NCBI GenBank assembly: GCA_016713025.1
Contig: JADJPZ010000004.1
Span: 2,418,001-2,482,000 of the forward strand
Source of the DNA: Saprospiraceae bacterium
GTDB taxonomy: Bacteria; Bacteroidota; Bacteroidia; Chitinophagales; Saprospiraceae
DNA: 64,000 nt
Direction: 5' to 3'
The notes below the pieces were generated by a model that saw nothing but the letters and a program-made list of their open reading frames with translations, was not told where the DNA came from and made no database searches. The translations under genes and the position numbers were made by a program. Positions 7,725 to 17,601 of this stretch are shown here, one piece after another (within the stretch, counting starts at the first letter, position 1; each line of letters starts with the position of its first letter).

Positions 7725-9269
7725 TTCTACTTTGTTAAATTTAATGTACAGATAACCAACATATTGTAAAAATTTCGTATATTTGTACTGTCGTTTTTTG
7801 AGTGCAAAAACTTCTTACCTTTAGGAACAGCAGTAACAAAAACGACTTTTTTAAGAACACAAAACAAAGCCTTTATGAAATTTTTCAGGTCGTCAAGGAT
7901 GGCGACCTTTGCTCAAATGTCATTGATTATCAATCAGTTTTAAAATTAAAGACATCAGACCTTTGCGAAAATGCTATTAAATATATCGAAGGTTTGTTCT
8001 GCGCCGAACGCTCCAAGCGCAATATAGAACGAATGGTAGAAAAGTCAAAAGCCGATTATCAATCTCAACAGCACTTCATTTCAGATTCACCCTGGAGTGC
8101 TTCGGATCTCATGATGGAAGTGGCTAAAAAAGTCAATAAAGATTTAGGGGATCGAAAGCTACAAGCGCTCAATATTGATGAAAATAGTAACAAAAAATCA
8201 GGTAAGCACTCCGTTGGAGTCTCCAGACAATATAATGGCAATGAAGGAAAGATCGAAAATTCACAAACAGGCGTATTTGCGTCGTTAGGAAGTGGTGAGA
8301 AAGTGTGTTTGGTTAACGCACGTTTATATCTTCCAAAGGAGTGGACAGATGATGAAAAGAGATGTATTAAAGCAGGTATCCCAAAGAAAGCTATTAAATA
8401 CGCTACTAAAATGCAACTTGCCATGGAGATGATAGATGAGCTAGACAAACAAGGGATAGAATATGGATGGATAGGCGGATTCACTGTATGGACAAGGATA
8501 TGAATTTGCAAACGCTCTAGATAAAAAGGGTAAAAAGTTTGTACTGGATATAAAGGTGAATCAACATATTTATCTTACAGAACTAGAAGTATTGGTTGAA
8601 AATCGAGTGACAAAAAAGGGGAAAGAGATCATTAAGTTAACGAATGAATTAAAATCAGTAAAAGTAGAGGATTACTACAAAACGTTGACTAAGAATGATT
8701 TCAGCAAAATAGAATGGCATAAAGGGTCAAAAGGATGGCTCAAAGCCCTATTTCACATCCAAACAGTTTGGGTCTGGGACCCTAAGACACAAAAAGCTCA
8801 AAAAAGAACACTGATCATAAGAAAGGATCAAAATAAAATAAAATATTCGTTGAGCAACTTTACAGTAGAAGAAGAGAGCATTGAAGAATTTGCTTATATG
8901 CAAGGCCAAAGATATTGGATAGAACGATCGTTTCAAGACAATATAGGAGAGCTTGGAATGGCCGACTACCAAGTAAGAAAATACAATGCATGGTACCACC
9001 ACATGGCATTAGTAATGATGGCAATGCATTATATACTCAAGAAGCGGCAAGAAAAGAAAGAACAAATCCCACTTTTATCAGCTAGAGATGTTAGACTACA
9101 AACTATTGCCATCCTATTATCACAAGGTGTGAATATTGAAGAAGAAATAAAGCAGATGCTTTATAGGCACATACTGCGAGAAAAAGACATAAATCGCCGA
9201 ATCAAAAACGATAAACCTGACAACCTATTTGAGACTTTTGATGATAATTCCTAATTTAACAAAGTAGAA
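7725..9269 (+). mobile_element. IS701-like insertion sequence, copy 1
   Basis: 1545 bp bounded by perfect 17-bp terminal inverted repeats TTCTACTTTGTTAAATT (7725-7741) and its complement (9253-9269). TTAA flanks both ends (7721-7724, 9270-9273), as expected for the 4-bp YTAR-type target duplication of this family. However, the sequences beyond the two TTAAs come from different original sites (see inversion finding). Its single transposase gene is frameshifted. Confidence 0.9.
7802..9254 (+). pseudogene. IS701-family DDE transposase, frameshifted by a 2-bp loss
   Basis: The first frame (7802-8503) carries the family features ISDSPWSASDLM, NIDENSNKKSGKHSVGVSRQ (first catalytic Asp) and RLYLPKEWTDDEKR. 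At about 8475 the sequence reads GGCGGATT where copy 2 reads GGCGCGGATT; losing CG shifts the frame just before the second catalytic Asp (GADSLYGQG in copy 2). The remainder (8556-9254 in the other frame) contains the E region WIERSFQDNIGELGM and the C-terminus. Start: ATG-less in the listing, with GTG at 7802 and promoter-like sequence in the IS end. It is inactive unless rescued by frameshifting. Confidence 0.88.
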
Positions 9270-9784
9270 TTAATTGCCTCATTCGAATAAGAATTATAAT
9301 GTGTTTGTGCTGTGAAGCTAGGTGATATATTTGTAATGTAAAGTATCTGAGCGCATAGCCATGTCAATATTGAGATGGTCCAGCAACTATTCAAGAATGT
9401 TCCGTTACTTTTCATTGTATTAATGTTGTCAAAACTATAGTATCGGCGCGGCTCATAAATACTGTTTGTGTTTACCACTAGTATAAGAAAAAAGATAGAA
9501 ATCAGTGATATAATTGTCATCAAAATATAGATATTGGCTAAGGTATGGGAATATATGATTTTACTTGTAGCCAAACCCAATAGCCAGTGAATACCAAATA
9601 TAATTGAAAACAAAAACGAAAAATGCCAAAGTGACAGTACGAAGTATGTATCATGAAGTTGTATATCTATGGCTTTATCAAAAAACATAAAAATGATACT
9701 GGCCAAAATAAATAACAAGGCCACCCAAAGAAATAATTTGTTGGTGGTATTGATTTTTGAGAAAGACATTTCTCTGAAGGTCAT
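9251..9784 (-). pseudogene. 5' part of a polytopic membrane-protein gene cut by IS701-like copy 1
   Basis: 177 codons with about four transmembrane helices (near residues 17-35, 50-70, 84-104, 135-153) and the run DIQLHDTYFVL, reminiscent of a haem-copper oxidase subunit I loop but otherwise unlike it. The last six codons (NSTLLN plus stop) are the IS terminal repeat, so the native C-terminus is missing. That C-terminus is found at 31399-31526 beside IS copy 2: joining through the shared TTAA gives one frame of about 212 residues. The start overlaps the upstream DUF4375 frame by 107 nt (or 92 nt if the second Met at 9769 is used). Family unknown to me. Confidence 0.8.
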
Positions 9785-10421
9785 TGGAGGCTGTAAAATC
9801 AGTAAGGTTTTGCCTTACAAATTTAGTTAATAATTCCAATAAATTTTCCTTTTCATAAAGTTTATAAAACTCAGTATCTAATTCATTTAGCGGATTATCT
9901 TCGTATGATTTACAAAACCCTTCGACTGTACCATCCTGATACTTAAAAATTTCTTTATAGTTTTCTTCAAGTGTTTTGTTAGCTTTGTGAACCAGTTCAG
10001 ACATTCTTTGGGCACCAATGTGATTCAATAGGTTGGGTAATAGATCCATAAACTGCATTCGACTATTTGTGTAATACTGATTAAAACCTCCATTGTGTAC
10101 TTCTCCATCCAAGTTATTTATCAGAAAAACCGCTTGTTGAGATTTATTTGCTGATAACACTTTATCCAATTTCAGATTGCCATTTACTAAAAATTTATTA
10201 AACAGATTCATACTGATATCAAAAACTAGGACATTATCATTTTTATTCTCTAATTCATTCAGAGAAAAGGGAGTATATTCTTTTTTGGCTTTGTTGTTAC
10301 TCACAAGTAAATCATACTTTCTAATTTTTTCATTCAGTGATTTTTCGGATTGGCCATATTTAATGATAAATGTAATTATCACCATCAAAATTATTGATAT
10401 CGCCAAGAAAGAAAAAAACAC
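9678..10421 (-). CDS. DUF4375 (DMP19-like) protein with N-terminal membrane anchor
   Basis: 247 residues. Residues 1-21 form a transmembrane or signal-anchor helix, followed by a charged linker. About residues 80-205 form a DUF4375 domain, recognised by NNLDGEVHNGGFNQYYTNS. The function of this domain is not established; it is common in uncharacterised accessory proteins. The last about 35 residues (after QNLTDF) overlap the next gene in another frame and look unlike the family, so an original stop near 9790 may have been lost by mutation. The two genes would be one transcript, ending originally with the split membrane protein. Confidence 0.75.
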   Translation of the reverse strand: MFFSFLAISIILMVIITFIIKYGQSEKSLNEKIRKYDLLVSNNKAKKEYTPFSLNELENKNDNVLVFDISMNLFNKFLVNGNLKLDKVLSANKSQQAVFLINNLDGEVHNGGFNQYYTNSRMQFMDLLPNLLNHIGAQRMSELVHKANKTLEENYKEIFKYQDGTVEGFCKSYEDNPLNELDTEFYKLYEKENLLELLTKFVRQNLTDFTASNDLQRNVFLKNQYHQQIISLGGLVIYFGQYHFYVF

Positions 10422-10441
10422 AAGATAAGTTGTTTATACTA

Positions 10442-10480
10442 AAAAGCTCTTTTCCAATATTAAATCAGAAAAGAGCTTTT
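10442..10480 (-). terminator. intrinsic terminator after the PPIase gene
   Basis: AAAAGCTCTTTTC (10442-10454) and GAAAAGAGCTTTT (10468-10480) form a perfect 13-bp stem, 22 bp after the stop of the minus-strand gene at 10502. The T-rich arms make it usable in both directions. Confidence 0.8.
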
Positions 10481-10501
10481 CACAAATTTATAGATTAAAT
10501 T

Positions 10502-11632
10502 TTACTGATTTATTTTGATCAGCTCTACTTCAAATATAAGATCGGCTTTAGCAGGAATTGCTCCAGCGTATCCTCTTTCTCCATAAGCGAGTTGGTAAGG
10601 AATGTAAAATTTATATTTTCCACCTTCTCTCATGAGTTGAACACCTTCTGTCCATCCGGGTATCACCTGATTCAGACCAAAGTCTATCGGCTGACCGCGC
10701 TGGACGCTGCTGTCAAATACTTTTCCATCCAGAAATGCTCCGGTGTAGTGCACCTTTACGTTGCTGGTAGCTACCGGTTTTTGCCCTGTACCTTCCTGGA
10801 TGACAATATATCTCAGTCCGCTTGCTGTGACATTAGGGTATTCTGCTTTGATTTTTTCAGCTGCTGCGGCTCTTTCAGCATCAAGCGCTTTTTGCTTGGC
10901 TTCCATGTTGACTTTTTCAGCTTCAAATACTTTAGCACCATCAAATGCCATCGCTTCAGCACCTTTTCTGAAGATAGTCAGGCTCAATAGGGTATCATTC
11001 TGAGCGATGGTGTCCACTATATTTTGTCCTTTGATGACATGTCCGAAAACCGTGTGTTTACCATCCAACCATGGTGTAGCCACATGAGTGATAAAAAACT
11101 GTGATCCGTTTGTCGCCGGACCAGAATTGGCCATACTCAGGATACCTGGTCCTTCGTGCTTAAGCGTGGCATCAAATTCATCAGCAAACTTGTATCCAGG
11201 ATCTCCCGTACCAGTACCAAAAGGGCAGCCACCCTGAATCATAAAATCCTTGATGACTCTGTGAAACTTAAGACCATTGTAATATGGTGTACCCTCTGAT
11301 TTTGAGTTATTTTTGATTTTGCCTTCTGCCAAACCAACGAAGTTGGCAACTGTAAGTGGCGTTTTTTTATGTTCGAGGATAGCATAGATTACGCCTTTGT
11401 TGGTTTCAAATTTAGCATATACGCCATCTCCCTGAGAATTTAAAAAATCTTCGTTCATTGTTTTAGTTTGAGTATTTTGTTTAATATTTGTTGGGGCAGT
11501 CCTTTGAGTAGTTGGTTTTTTTACAGTTGTTGAAGTAGCAGGTTTTCCGGTAGATTTGGTGGATTTTTTCTGCTGACCAAAAGCAGCTACACACAAAAGG
11601 GCAAAACAAAAAGATAAAATTAACTTATTCAT
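10502..11632 (-). CDS. periplasmic peptidyl-prolyl isomerase: cyclophilin-FKBP fusion
   Basis: 376 residues. A signal peptide (1-19, ...CVAAFGQ) and a Lys/Thr-rich linker are followed by a cyclophilin domain (about 71-225) with FHRVIKDFMIQGG (R125 catalytic), GSQFFIT and HTVFGHVI, then an Ala/Lys/Glu-rich helix (about 233-265) and a C-terminal FKBP domain (about 270-376) with VHYTG, FDSS and VIPGWTEG. Each domain catalyses cis-trans isomerisation of prolyl bonds, so this is a two-catalyst exported folding factor. Such fusions occur in Bacteroidota. A consensus -7 box lies at 11658-11665 and a strong terminator follows, so it is probably monocistronic. Confidence 0.93.
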   Translation of the reverse strand: MNKLILSFCFALLCVAAFGQQKKSTKSTGKPATSTTVKKPTTQRTAPTNIKQNTQTKTMNEDFLNSQGDGVYAKFETNKGVIYAILEHKKTPLTVANFVGLAEGKIKNNSKSEGTPYYNGLKFHRVIKDFMIQGGCPFGTGTGDPGYKFADEFDATLKHEGPGILSMANSGPATNGSQFFITHVATPWLDGKHTVFGHVIKGQNIVDTIAQNDTLLSLTIFRKGAEAMAFDGAKVFEAEKVNMEAKQKALDAERAAAAEKIKAEYPNVTASGLRYIVIQEGTGQKPVATSNVKVHYTGAFLDGKVFDSSVQRGQPIDFGLNQVIPGWTEGVQLMREGGKYKFYIPYQLAYGERGYAGAIPAKADLIFEVELIKINQ

Positions 11633-11657
11633 TTTTAGATATTAATTTTTGAAGGCA

Positions 11658-11665
11658 CAAAAGTA
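11658..11665 (-). promoter_or_regulatory. -7 box of the PPIase gene
   Basis: Minus strand TACTTTTG matches TAnnTTTG, 26 nt before the ATG at 11632. The -33 element is unclear. Confidence 0.5.
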
Positions 11666-11926
11666 TTAAAATATTTTATTATACATAACCAATGTAAACA
11701 ATTTTAAATTTCCCTTAACTAAGAATTATTGCTAAACGCCAAAAAACAGTTTCTGTTATCGCAATCAGGCATGAATCTGTTATTAATTGAAATATTATTT
11801 AATAATTGATCAAATTACAGAATAATATTTTGAAATGAATCATTATTTTTATCCTTTTCAAAATAAAATAAAAGTTTGCAAGCATTGTCATATGTAAGTT
11901 TATATAAACTTAACCATGGCTTAATA

Positions 11927-11954
11927 TTGGCTTAACATTGGCCCTTTACCTTTG
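11927..11954 (+). promoter_or_regulatory. promoter of the TonB receptor-lipoprotein operon
   Basis: TTG (11927-11929) and TACCTTTG (11947-11954) are 17 nt apart and match the Bacteroidota -33/-7 pattern; the ATG follows at 11992. The upstream 11666-11926 is AT-rich with no gene or strong hairpin. Confidence 0.7.
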
Positions 11955-11991
11955 CAGCATCTAATTCATACAAACATAAAAATTCAAAATT

Positions 11992-14751
11992 ATGAACCTA
12001 AGAAAAGTATTTTTACTGCTGTGTATTTCAGCATTGACATTTACGGTTTACTCACAAACAGGCACCATCAAAGGAAATGTCAAAGATGGTAAAACCAATG
12101 ACTATATGATCGGAGCTACCGTAATGATTCAGGGCACATCCAAAGGAACTACGACAGATCTGGATGGTAATTTTGAAATTCCAGAAGTTCAGGCAGGGAT
12201 CTACAATTTAATGATTACCAGTGTGGGATATACTGATCTCATCATTGAAAAAGTAAGAGTTGAAACGGGCAAAGAATCCATCGTAAACACTTCCATGACC
12301 GAACAATCTCTGGTATTGGATGCAGTGGAAGTCAAAGCCAAAAGAAAGACAGATACTGAAGTCTCAGTGGTGTCAGAAATCAGACAGCTTGCCAATATCG
12401 CTGTAGGTGTATCATCACAACAAATCACTAAAACTCAGGATAGAGATGCATCTCAAGTTGTAAGGAGAGTGCCTGGTGTTTCGATTTTTGACGACAGATT
12501 TATTGTAGTCAGAGGGCTAAACGAAAGATACAACACTGTCTTACTTAATGATATCATCACGCCATCCACAGAGGTAGATGTTAAGTCATTTTCATTTGAT
12601 CTCATTCCGAGCTCTGCTATTGACAGGATGATGGTATTTAAGTCACCATCTGCTGACCTTCCCGGTGATATTGCTGGTGGTGCTATCAAGATATATACCA
12701 AAACAGTACCGGATGCTGACAATGTATCAATAGGTTTTACTGTTGGCTACAGAGGCAATGCTACAGGTGCCAATGTACTGGATTATCAGGGAAGTAATTT
12801 GGATGCATTTGGATTTGGTGGAGCATACAGAAGCTTGCCTTCAAACTTTCCAAGTACAAGAAAGGTCATCACTGAAGCAAGCACTGAGGCTGTTATTGAT
12901 AAATTCCGAAATCTCAATCCATACTACAGTGCTACAAATAAAACGGTGATTCCTGATTTTAGGGGCAACATCAACCTCAGCAAGAGATTTTTTATCGGAA
13001 ATAAAGAGTTGACTACGATCTCTTATATCAACTATTCCAATACAAATACCTATCAACAAATGTTACAAAACAGGTTTTTGTTTGATGAATCATTGCAGAG
13101 TACATTTAACGACGACAACTATACCAACAATGTCCGTTTGGGAGCTATGTCCAACTGGGCCTTGATCCTCAATCCGAGAAATAAAATTGAATTCAGAAGC
13201 ATTTTCAATCAGCTCTCATCCAAAGAAACGGTCATCAGAAAAGGCACATTGTTTGAAAATAACCTTGAGACTTCCAACCAGTCTTTCAGATATGAGCAAA
13301 GAAGTATCTTGTCCAGTCAACTGAACGGTACACACGAACTGAGTGATAAAACAAGGTTCAAATGGATAGGTGGTTTCGGATATACACAAAGGACAGAGCC
13401 TGACTTCAGAAGATACACTTCATCCAGAGAATTGGGATCAGAAGGAGCTTATAAGATAGACTTACAACAGTTTGAATCCCCGACACTGCAACAAGCTGCA
13501 AGATTCTGGTCCAACATGGATGAATTTGTGGTCACAAGTACAGCCACTCTGGATAAAGTACTGGGAACAAAACATAGTGATAATGAAAAAAATAAGGTTC
13601 TCAAGATGGGTGTGTACTCAGAGTATAAGGACCGATATTTCAAGGCAAGATGGTTTGGTGTAGTCAATCCCAACAGAGTTGATGCATCGATCACGACACA
13701 AAAGCCTGAAGACTTCTTCAGCAATGATAACTTGAGAGCGTCAAGAGTATTCTACTCTGAAGGCACCAACTTTGATGACAAATATACAGCCCAGAATATG
13801 CTCAATGCCGGATATGTAAGTTTTTACATGCCTTTGACGAGCAAATTGAATGCAACTATAGGTTTCAGAGGAGAATACAATCAGCAGTCTCTTCAGAGCC
13901 GTGAAAGGGGTGGTGGACAAAAAGTAGATGTAGATAACAGGATTTTTAGCCCTATGCCATCACTCAACGCCAACTACAAACTCAATGACAAACATATGCT
14001 CAGATTGGGTTATGGTTCTACAGTCAACAGACCTGAATTCAGAGAATTGGCGCCATTTACATACTATGACTTTATATTTGATGTCTCAAGAAGAGGCAAT
14101 AAAGATATCAAAGTCGCCAATATCCACAATTTTGACCTGAGATACGACTTTTATCCATCTCCGGGTGAGTTGATCACCATAGGGGCTTTCTACAAAAAAT
14201 TTATCAATCCTATAGAAGCGGCTATATTCTACAATGGTAGTACCGTTGCTTTCACAGTTGCAAATTCAGAATCTGCCACGTCATCCGGTATTGAGCTTGA
14301 AGTAAGAAAAAATCTTACCAAAAACTTCATGGTACTTTTTAATGCCTCAGTCATCAATAGCAACGTGGTAGTGAGCGGACTGAGTGACTTTAACAGATAC
14401 CTTCAAGGTCAATCTCCATATTTGATCAATGCAGGTTTATTTTACAATCTTCCAGAAACTGGTATTCAGGCGAATATACTTTACAATATCATCGGACCCA
14501 GAATATATGTGATTGGGGACAATGTATTGAGCTCCAATGTATTTGAGATGCCGAGAAATGTGCTTGATTTCAATTTATCGAAGACTTTTGGAAAAATAGA
14601 ATTGAAAGCCGGAGTTCAGGACTTACTCAATCAACCATTCCAACTCAGACAGGATACCAACAGAGATAACAAGATTACTGATTCGGATGGTGTATTCCAG
14701 GAATTCAAACGAGGTTCTACCTATTACTTTAGTGTAAATTTCAAATTTTAA
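11992..14751 (+). CDS. TonB-dependent outer-membrane receptor with carboxypeptidase-regulatory-like domain
   Basis: 919 residues. A signal peptide (1-21, ...FTVYSQ) precedes a CarboxypepD_reg-like beta domain (about 23-105; GTIKGNVKDGKTNDYMIGA, DLDGNFEIP), a plug domain (about 125-240; VVRRVPGVSIFDDRFIVVRG) and a 22-strand barrel ending in the aromatic FSVNFKF typical of BamA substrates. No SusD partner follows; instead a beta-helix surface lipoprotein is encoded 88 bp downstream in the same direction, and the pair shares a promoter. The substrate cannot be deduced. Confidence 0.92.
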   Translation: MNLRKVFLLLCISALTFTVYSQTGTIKGNVKDGKTNDYMIGATVMIQGTSKGTTTDLDGNFEIPEVQAGIYNLMITSVGYTDLIIEKVRVETGKESIVNTSMTEQSLVLDAVEVKAKRKTDTEVSVVSEIRQLANIAVGVSSQQITKTQDRDASQVVRRVPGVSIFDDRFIVVRGLNERYNTVLLNDIITPSTEVDVKSFSFDLIPSSAIDRMMVFKSPSADLPGDIAGGAIKIYTKTVPDADNVSIGFTVGYRGNATGANVLDYQGSNLDAFGFGGAYRSLPSNFPSTRKVITEASTEAVIDKFRNLNPYYSATNKTVIPDFRGNINLSKRFFIGNKELTTISYINYSNTNTYQQMLQNRFLFDESLQSTFNDDNYTNNVRLGAMSNWALILNPRNKIEFRSIFNQLSSKETVIRKGTLFENNLETSNQSFRYEQRSILSSQLNGTHELSDKTRFKWIGGFGYTQRTEPDFRRYTSSRELGSEGAYKIDLQQFESPTLQQAARFWSNMDEFVVTSTATLDKVLGTKHSDNEKNKVLKMGVYSEYKDRYFKARWFGVVNPNRVDASITTQKPEDFFSNDNLRASRVFYSEGTNFDDKYTAQNMLNAGYVSFYMPLTSKLNATIGFRGEYNQQSLQSRERGGGQKVDVDNRIFSPMPSLNANYKLNDKHMLRLGYGSTVNRPEFRELAPFTYYDFIFDVSRRGNKDIKVANIHNFDLRYDFYPSPGELITIGAFYKKFINPIEAAIFYNGSTVAFTVANSESATSSGIELEVRKNLTKNFMVLFNASVINSNVVVSGLSDFNRYLQGQSPYLINAGLFYNLPETGIQANILYNIIGPRIYVIGDNVLSSNVFEMPRNVLDFNLSKTFGKIELKAGVQDLLNQPFQLRQDTNRDNKITDSDGVFQEFKRGSTYYFSVNFKF

Positions 14752-14839
14752 GTTTTTCAGCTTTATCAGTCCTTGCGATTTAATAGAAGTCAATTTTTTA
14801 AATAAATATAATTCATAAACATTTAAAACATTTTGTAAC

Positions 14840-16159
14840 ATGAAATTCAGTTTAAAATTATTCGTATTTCTTTTAGTTGCATCGGGACTGATGCTGGCTT
14901 CTTGTGGTCGTGAGGATGATGAAGATGATATAGTAGATGTGGGCGCAAATTTTACAATCAAGGGATCTATTACTTCCAATACCGTTTGGGCTGCAAAAAA
15001 CAAGTATCTCTTGGAAGGATTTGTGTATGTAGAGTCAGGTGCAACATTGACCATTGAGCCAGGTACCATCATCAAAGGTGACAAATCCACTAAAGCTACT
15101 TTGATCATCAAACCAGGAGCAAAAATCATCGCTGAAGGTACTAAAACTAAACCTATCGTATTTACATCCAATCAACCAAAAGGTAGCAGAAATCTGGGTG
15201 ATTGGGGAGGACTGATCATACTTGGTAAGGCAAAAGTGAACAAAACACCTGCTACCATAGAAGGAGAAAATATCAGCACCTTTGGTGGAACCGACGATAA
15301 TGACAATTCCGGTATTCTAAAGTACGTAAGATTGGAATTTGGTGGTATAGCTTTTGAGACTGACAAAGAAATCAATGGTTTGACACTCGGTGGCGTTGGG
15401 AAAGGTACTGTGCTGGAGTATATTCAGGTTTCACACAATGGTGATGATGCATATGAATGGTTTGGTGGCAATGTAAATGCTAAATATCTGGTATCTTACA
15501 AAAATCTGGACGACGATTTTGATACAGACTGGGGATATTCCGGCAATGTACAATATGGATTTGTTTACAGAGATCCAAAAATTGCAGATCAGTGTACCTG
15601 CTCTGATTCCAATGGATTTGAATCTGACAATGATGCATCCGGTTCTGAAGCTGCACCACAAACTAATGCTAAATTTGCCAATATTTCACTGATCATTGCT
15701 GATGGCACACCTGATGCCAAGTATCGCGCTACCTTCAGACTGAGAAGGAATACAGCGGTATCTATTTACAATACGCTTGCAGTCGGTGGTTGGAGTAAAG
15801 GTGGTCTTGAATTGGAAGGTACAGCTACACAGAAAAATTTTGTCGACAACAAGTGTGATTTCAGAGGTTTGGTTTTAGCTGGTATGACCAAAGGATTGGT
15901 GACAGGAGATGAGACAAAGCTCAAGGAAGCTATAAGAAAAAACATCTTTGGTGCTGATATTGCTACTTTAGGTTTGAGTGACAACTACAAAGTTGCAACT
16001 GGTAAGCCAGGCTTACTTCCAAAAGTTGGCTCAAGCCTCCTTACCGGTGGTGTGACTTTGCCATCAGGTTTTGATCCAACTTCATTTGTTGGTGCTTTCG
16101 GAACTACAGACTGGACAGATGGATGGACCAACTGGGATCCTCAAAATACAGACTATTAA
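14840..16159 (+). CDS. surface lipoprotein with beta-helix-like repeats, partner of the TonB receptor
   Basis: 439 residues. A lipoprotein signal ends at C22 (LMLASC), followed by an acidic run (REDDEDDIVDV) like the surface-export signals of Bacteroidota lipoproteins. The body has repeated Gly/Val-rich turns (VYVESGATLTIEPGTIIKG; GDWGGLIILGKAKVN; HNGDDAYEWFGGNVNAKYLV), suggesting a parallel beta-helix. Relatives are often mislabelled as transporters in databases. Its place directly behind a TonB receptor suggests a substrate-capturing or lid role; that is inference. A good terminator follows at 16219. Confidence 0.8.
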   Translation: MKFSLKLFVFLLVASGLMLASCGREDDEDDIVDVGANFTIKGSITSNTVWAAKNKYLLEGFVYVESGATLTIEPGTIIKGDKSTKATLIIKPGAKIIAEGTKTKPIVFTSNQPKGSRNLGDWGGLIILGKAKVNKTPATIEGENISTFGGTDDNDNSGILKYVRLEFGGIAFETDKEINGLTLGGVGKGTVLEYIQVSHNGDDAYEWFGGNVNAKYLVSYKNLDDDFDTDWGYSGNVQYGFVYRDPKIADQCTCSDSNGFESDNDASGSEAAPQTNAKFANISLIIADGTPDAKYRATFRLRRNTAVSIYNTLAVGGWSKGGLELEGTATQKNFVDNKCDFRGLVLAGMTKGLVTGDETKLKEAIRKNIFGADIATLGLSDNYKVATGKPGLLPKVGSSLLTGGVTLPSGFDPTSFVGAFGTTDWTDGWTNWDPQNTDY

Positions 16160-16218
16160 TAGATTAACAAGGCTTGAAAGAAACTCTTTAAAAGGTTTTA
16201 TTTTGTATAATTAGATAG

Positions 16219-16253
16219 GAGAGCCGGTGGAAACATCGGCTCTCTTTTTTTTT
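16219..16253 (+). terminator. intrinsic terminator of the receptor-lipoprotein operon
   Basis: GAGAGCCG (16219-16226) and CGGCTCTC (16237-16244) form an 8-bp GC-rich stem directly followed by nine T. Confidence 0.9.
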
Positions 16254-16281
16254 CTGAGTTTATTTACTTCTAAACAATTGA

Positions 16282-17595
16282 TCAAACATACTTGGTTTTA
16301 CCCGGAATAGCTGCAGCATATTCTCCATTGACATCTGGTTTAACGGGCATATCGGCATCCCATGACAGTGTAGAAGGCATGATGTTCAGATTACTGGCAA
16401 GTGCCTGATCCACGGTGATGATCTGACCGCTATATGTAGCCATCCTGCCCAGGATAGATATCATCGTCGAGTGCGCACCATTGGTGGCATCTTCAAACCT
16501 GTACACGCCTTTGCTTACAGCATCAAAAAGTTCATCATGCTCTACCTGATATGGATTGGGATCATTTTCGCTATTATGTTGATACAGTACTTTTCCTTTG
16601 TGATCTGAGATAATACCTTGACCGAACTTTATACTACCTTTAGTACCGATCGCAAGCTCATCCACTTTTGCCCACGTACCTGGTATATGTCTGCATTGGG
16701 AATTCATAATGGTGCCATCTGCGTATTCAAATTCCACAATATGATGGTCAAAGATCTCACCATTATCTTTCCCTTTCCTGACCTCACGTCCACCGGTACC
16801 TCTGGCTTTGACCGGATAAGCATTTTTTGCCCAGTTGATGACATCTATATTATGAATATGCTGCTCACAGATGTGATCACCGCACAGCCAGTTGAAATAG
16901 TACCAGTTGCGCATCTGGTATTCCATTTCAGTCATTCCCGGCTTTCGGGGATTGACCCAGACACCATCGTTGTTCCACCATGCAGAAGCTGAAACGATCT
17001 CACCGATGATTCCATCCTGATGTCGCTTCATCAATTCTCTGTACACCGTTTGGTAATGCCTTTGAAGGCCCACTACCACATTGAGTTTTTTTGCTTTAGC
17101 TTTTTCTGCAGCCGCAAGGACGATTTTAATACCTGCAGGATCTACTGCTACCGGTTTTTCCATAAATACATGCTTACCGGCATTGACAGCTTCTTCAAAA
17201 TGCGCTGGTCGAAATCCAGTTGGTGTAGCCAAAATGACAACATCGCACAGCGCAATGGCTTTTTTGTAAGCATCAAAACCCACAAATCGTCTTTCTGCAG
17301 GTACATCTACTTTATCACGAATATGTCCGTTGTCAGTGGCATCATCAGATGTAATGTGCTTATAACTATCATCGATCCTGTTTTGAAAGGCATCAGCCAT
17401 AGCTACAAGCTTAACATTTTTACCGCTGGATAAAGCCTGTATAGCAGCACCGGTACCTCTACCGCCGCAGCCTACTACAGCCACTTTGATAGTGTCATTG
17501 ACGCTGCTGTGAAAAAAATAATCAGGGCTGATGGCCAATCCACTACCTAAAAGTGTAGATTTTTTTATAAAGTCGCGTCTGTCTGTTGTATTCAT
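16282..17595 (-). CDS. Gfo/Idh/MocA-family oxidoreductase with Tat-type leader
   Basis: 437 residues. The N-terminus TDRRDFIKKSTLLG is a twin-arginine export leader. The Rossmann motif VAVVGCGGRGTGA (about 38-50) binds NAD(P), and HVFMEKPVA holds the conserved EKP of this family. The C-terminal alpha/beta domain (about 170-437) follows the pattern of exported Bacteroidota sugar dehydrogenases or glycosidases acting on carbohydrate substrates. It lies 6 bp behind the FGE-like gene and was probably cotranscribed with it. The exact substrate is unknown. Confidence 0.9.
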   Translation of the reverse strand: MNTTDRRDFIKKSTLLGSGLAISPDYFFHSSVNDTIKVAVVGCGGRGTGAAIQALSSGKNVKLVAMADAFQNRIDDSYKHITSDDATDNGHIRDKVDVPAERRFVGFDAYKKAIALCDVVILATPTGFRPAHFEEAVNAGKHVFMEKPVAVDPAGIKIVLAAAEKAKAKKLNVVVGLQRHYQTVYRELMKRHQDGIIGEIVSASAWWNNDGVWVNPRKPGMTEMEYQMRNWYYFNWLCGDHICEQHIHNIDVINWAKNAYPVKARGTGGREVRKGKDNGEIFDHHIVEFEYADGTIMNSQCRHIPGTWAKVDELAIGTKGSIKFGQGIISDHKGKVLYQHNSENDPNPYQVEHDELFDAVSKGVYRFEDATNGAHSTMISILGRMATYSGQIITVDQALASNLNIMPSTLSWDADMPVKPDVNGEYAAAIPGKTKYV

Positions 17596-17601
17596 GATCT
17601 T

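Noticed and set aside
9251..9784. Cytochrome c oxidase subunit I fragment because of DIQLHDTYFV
   Set aside because: Only that short run resembles it; haem-ligand histidines and the remaining helices do not fit.
14623..15171. 182-residue minus-strand ORF
   Set aside because: Antisense to the clear receptor and lipoprotein genes; shadow frame.
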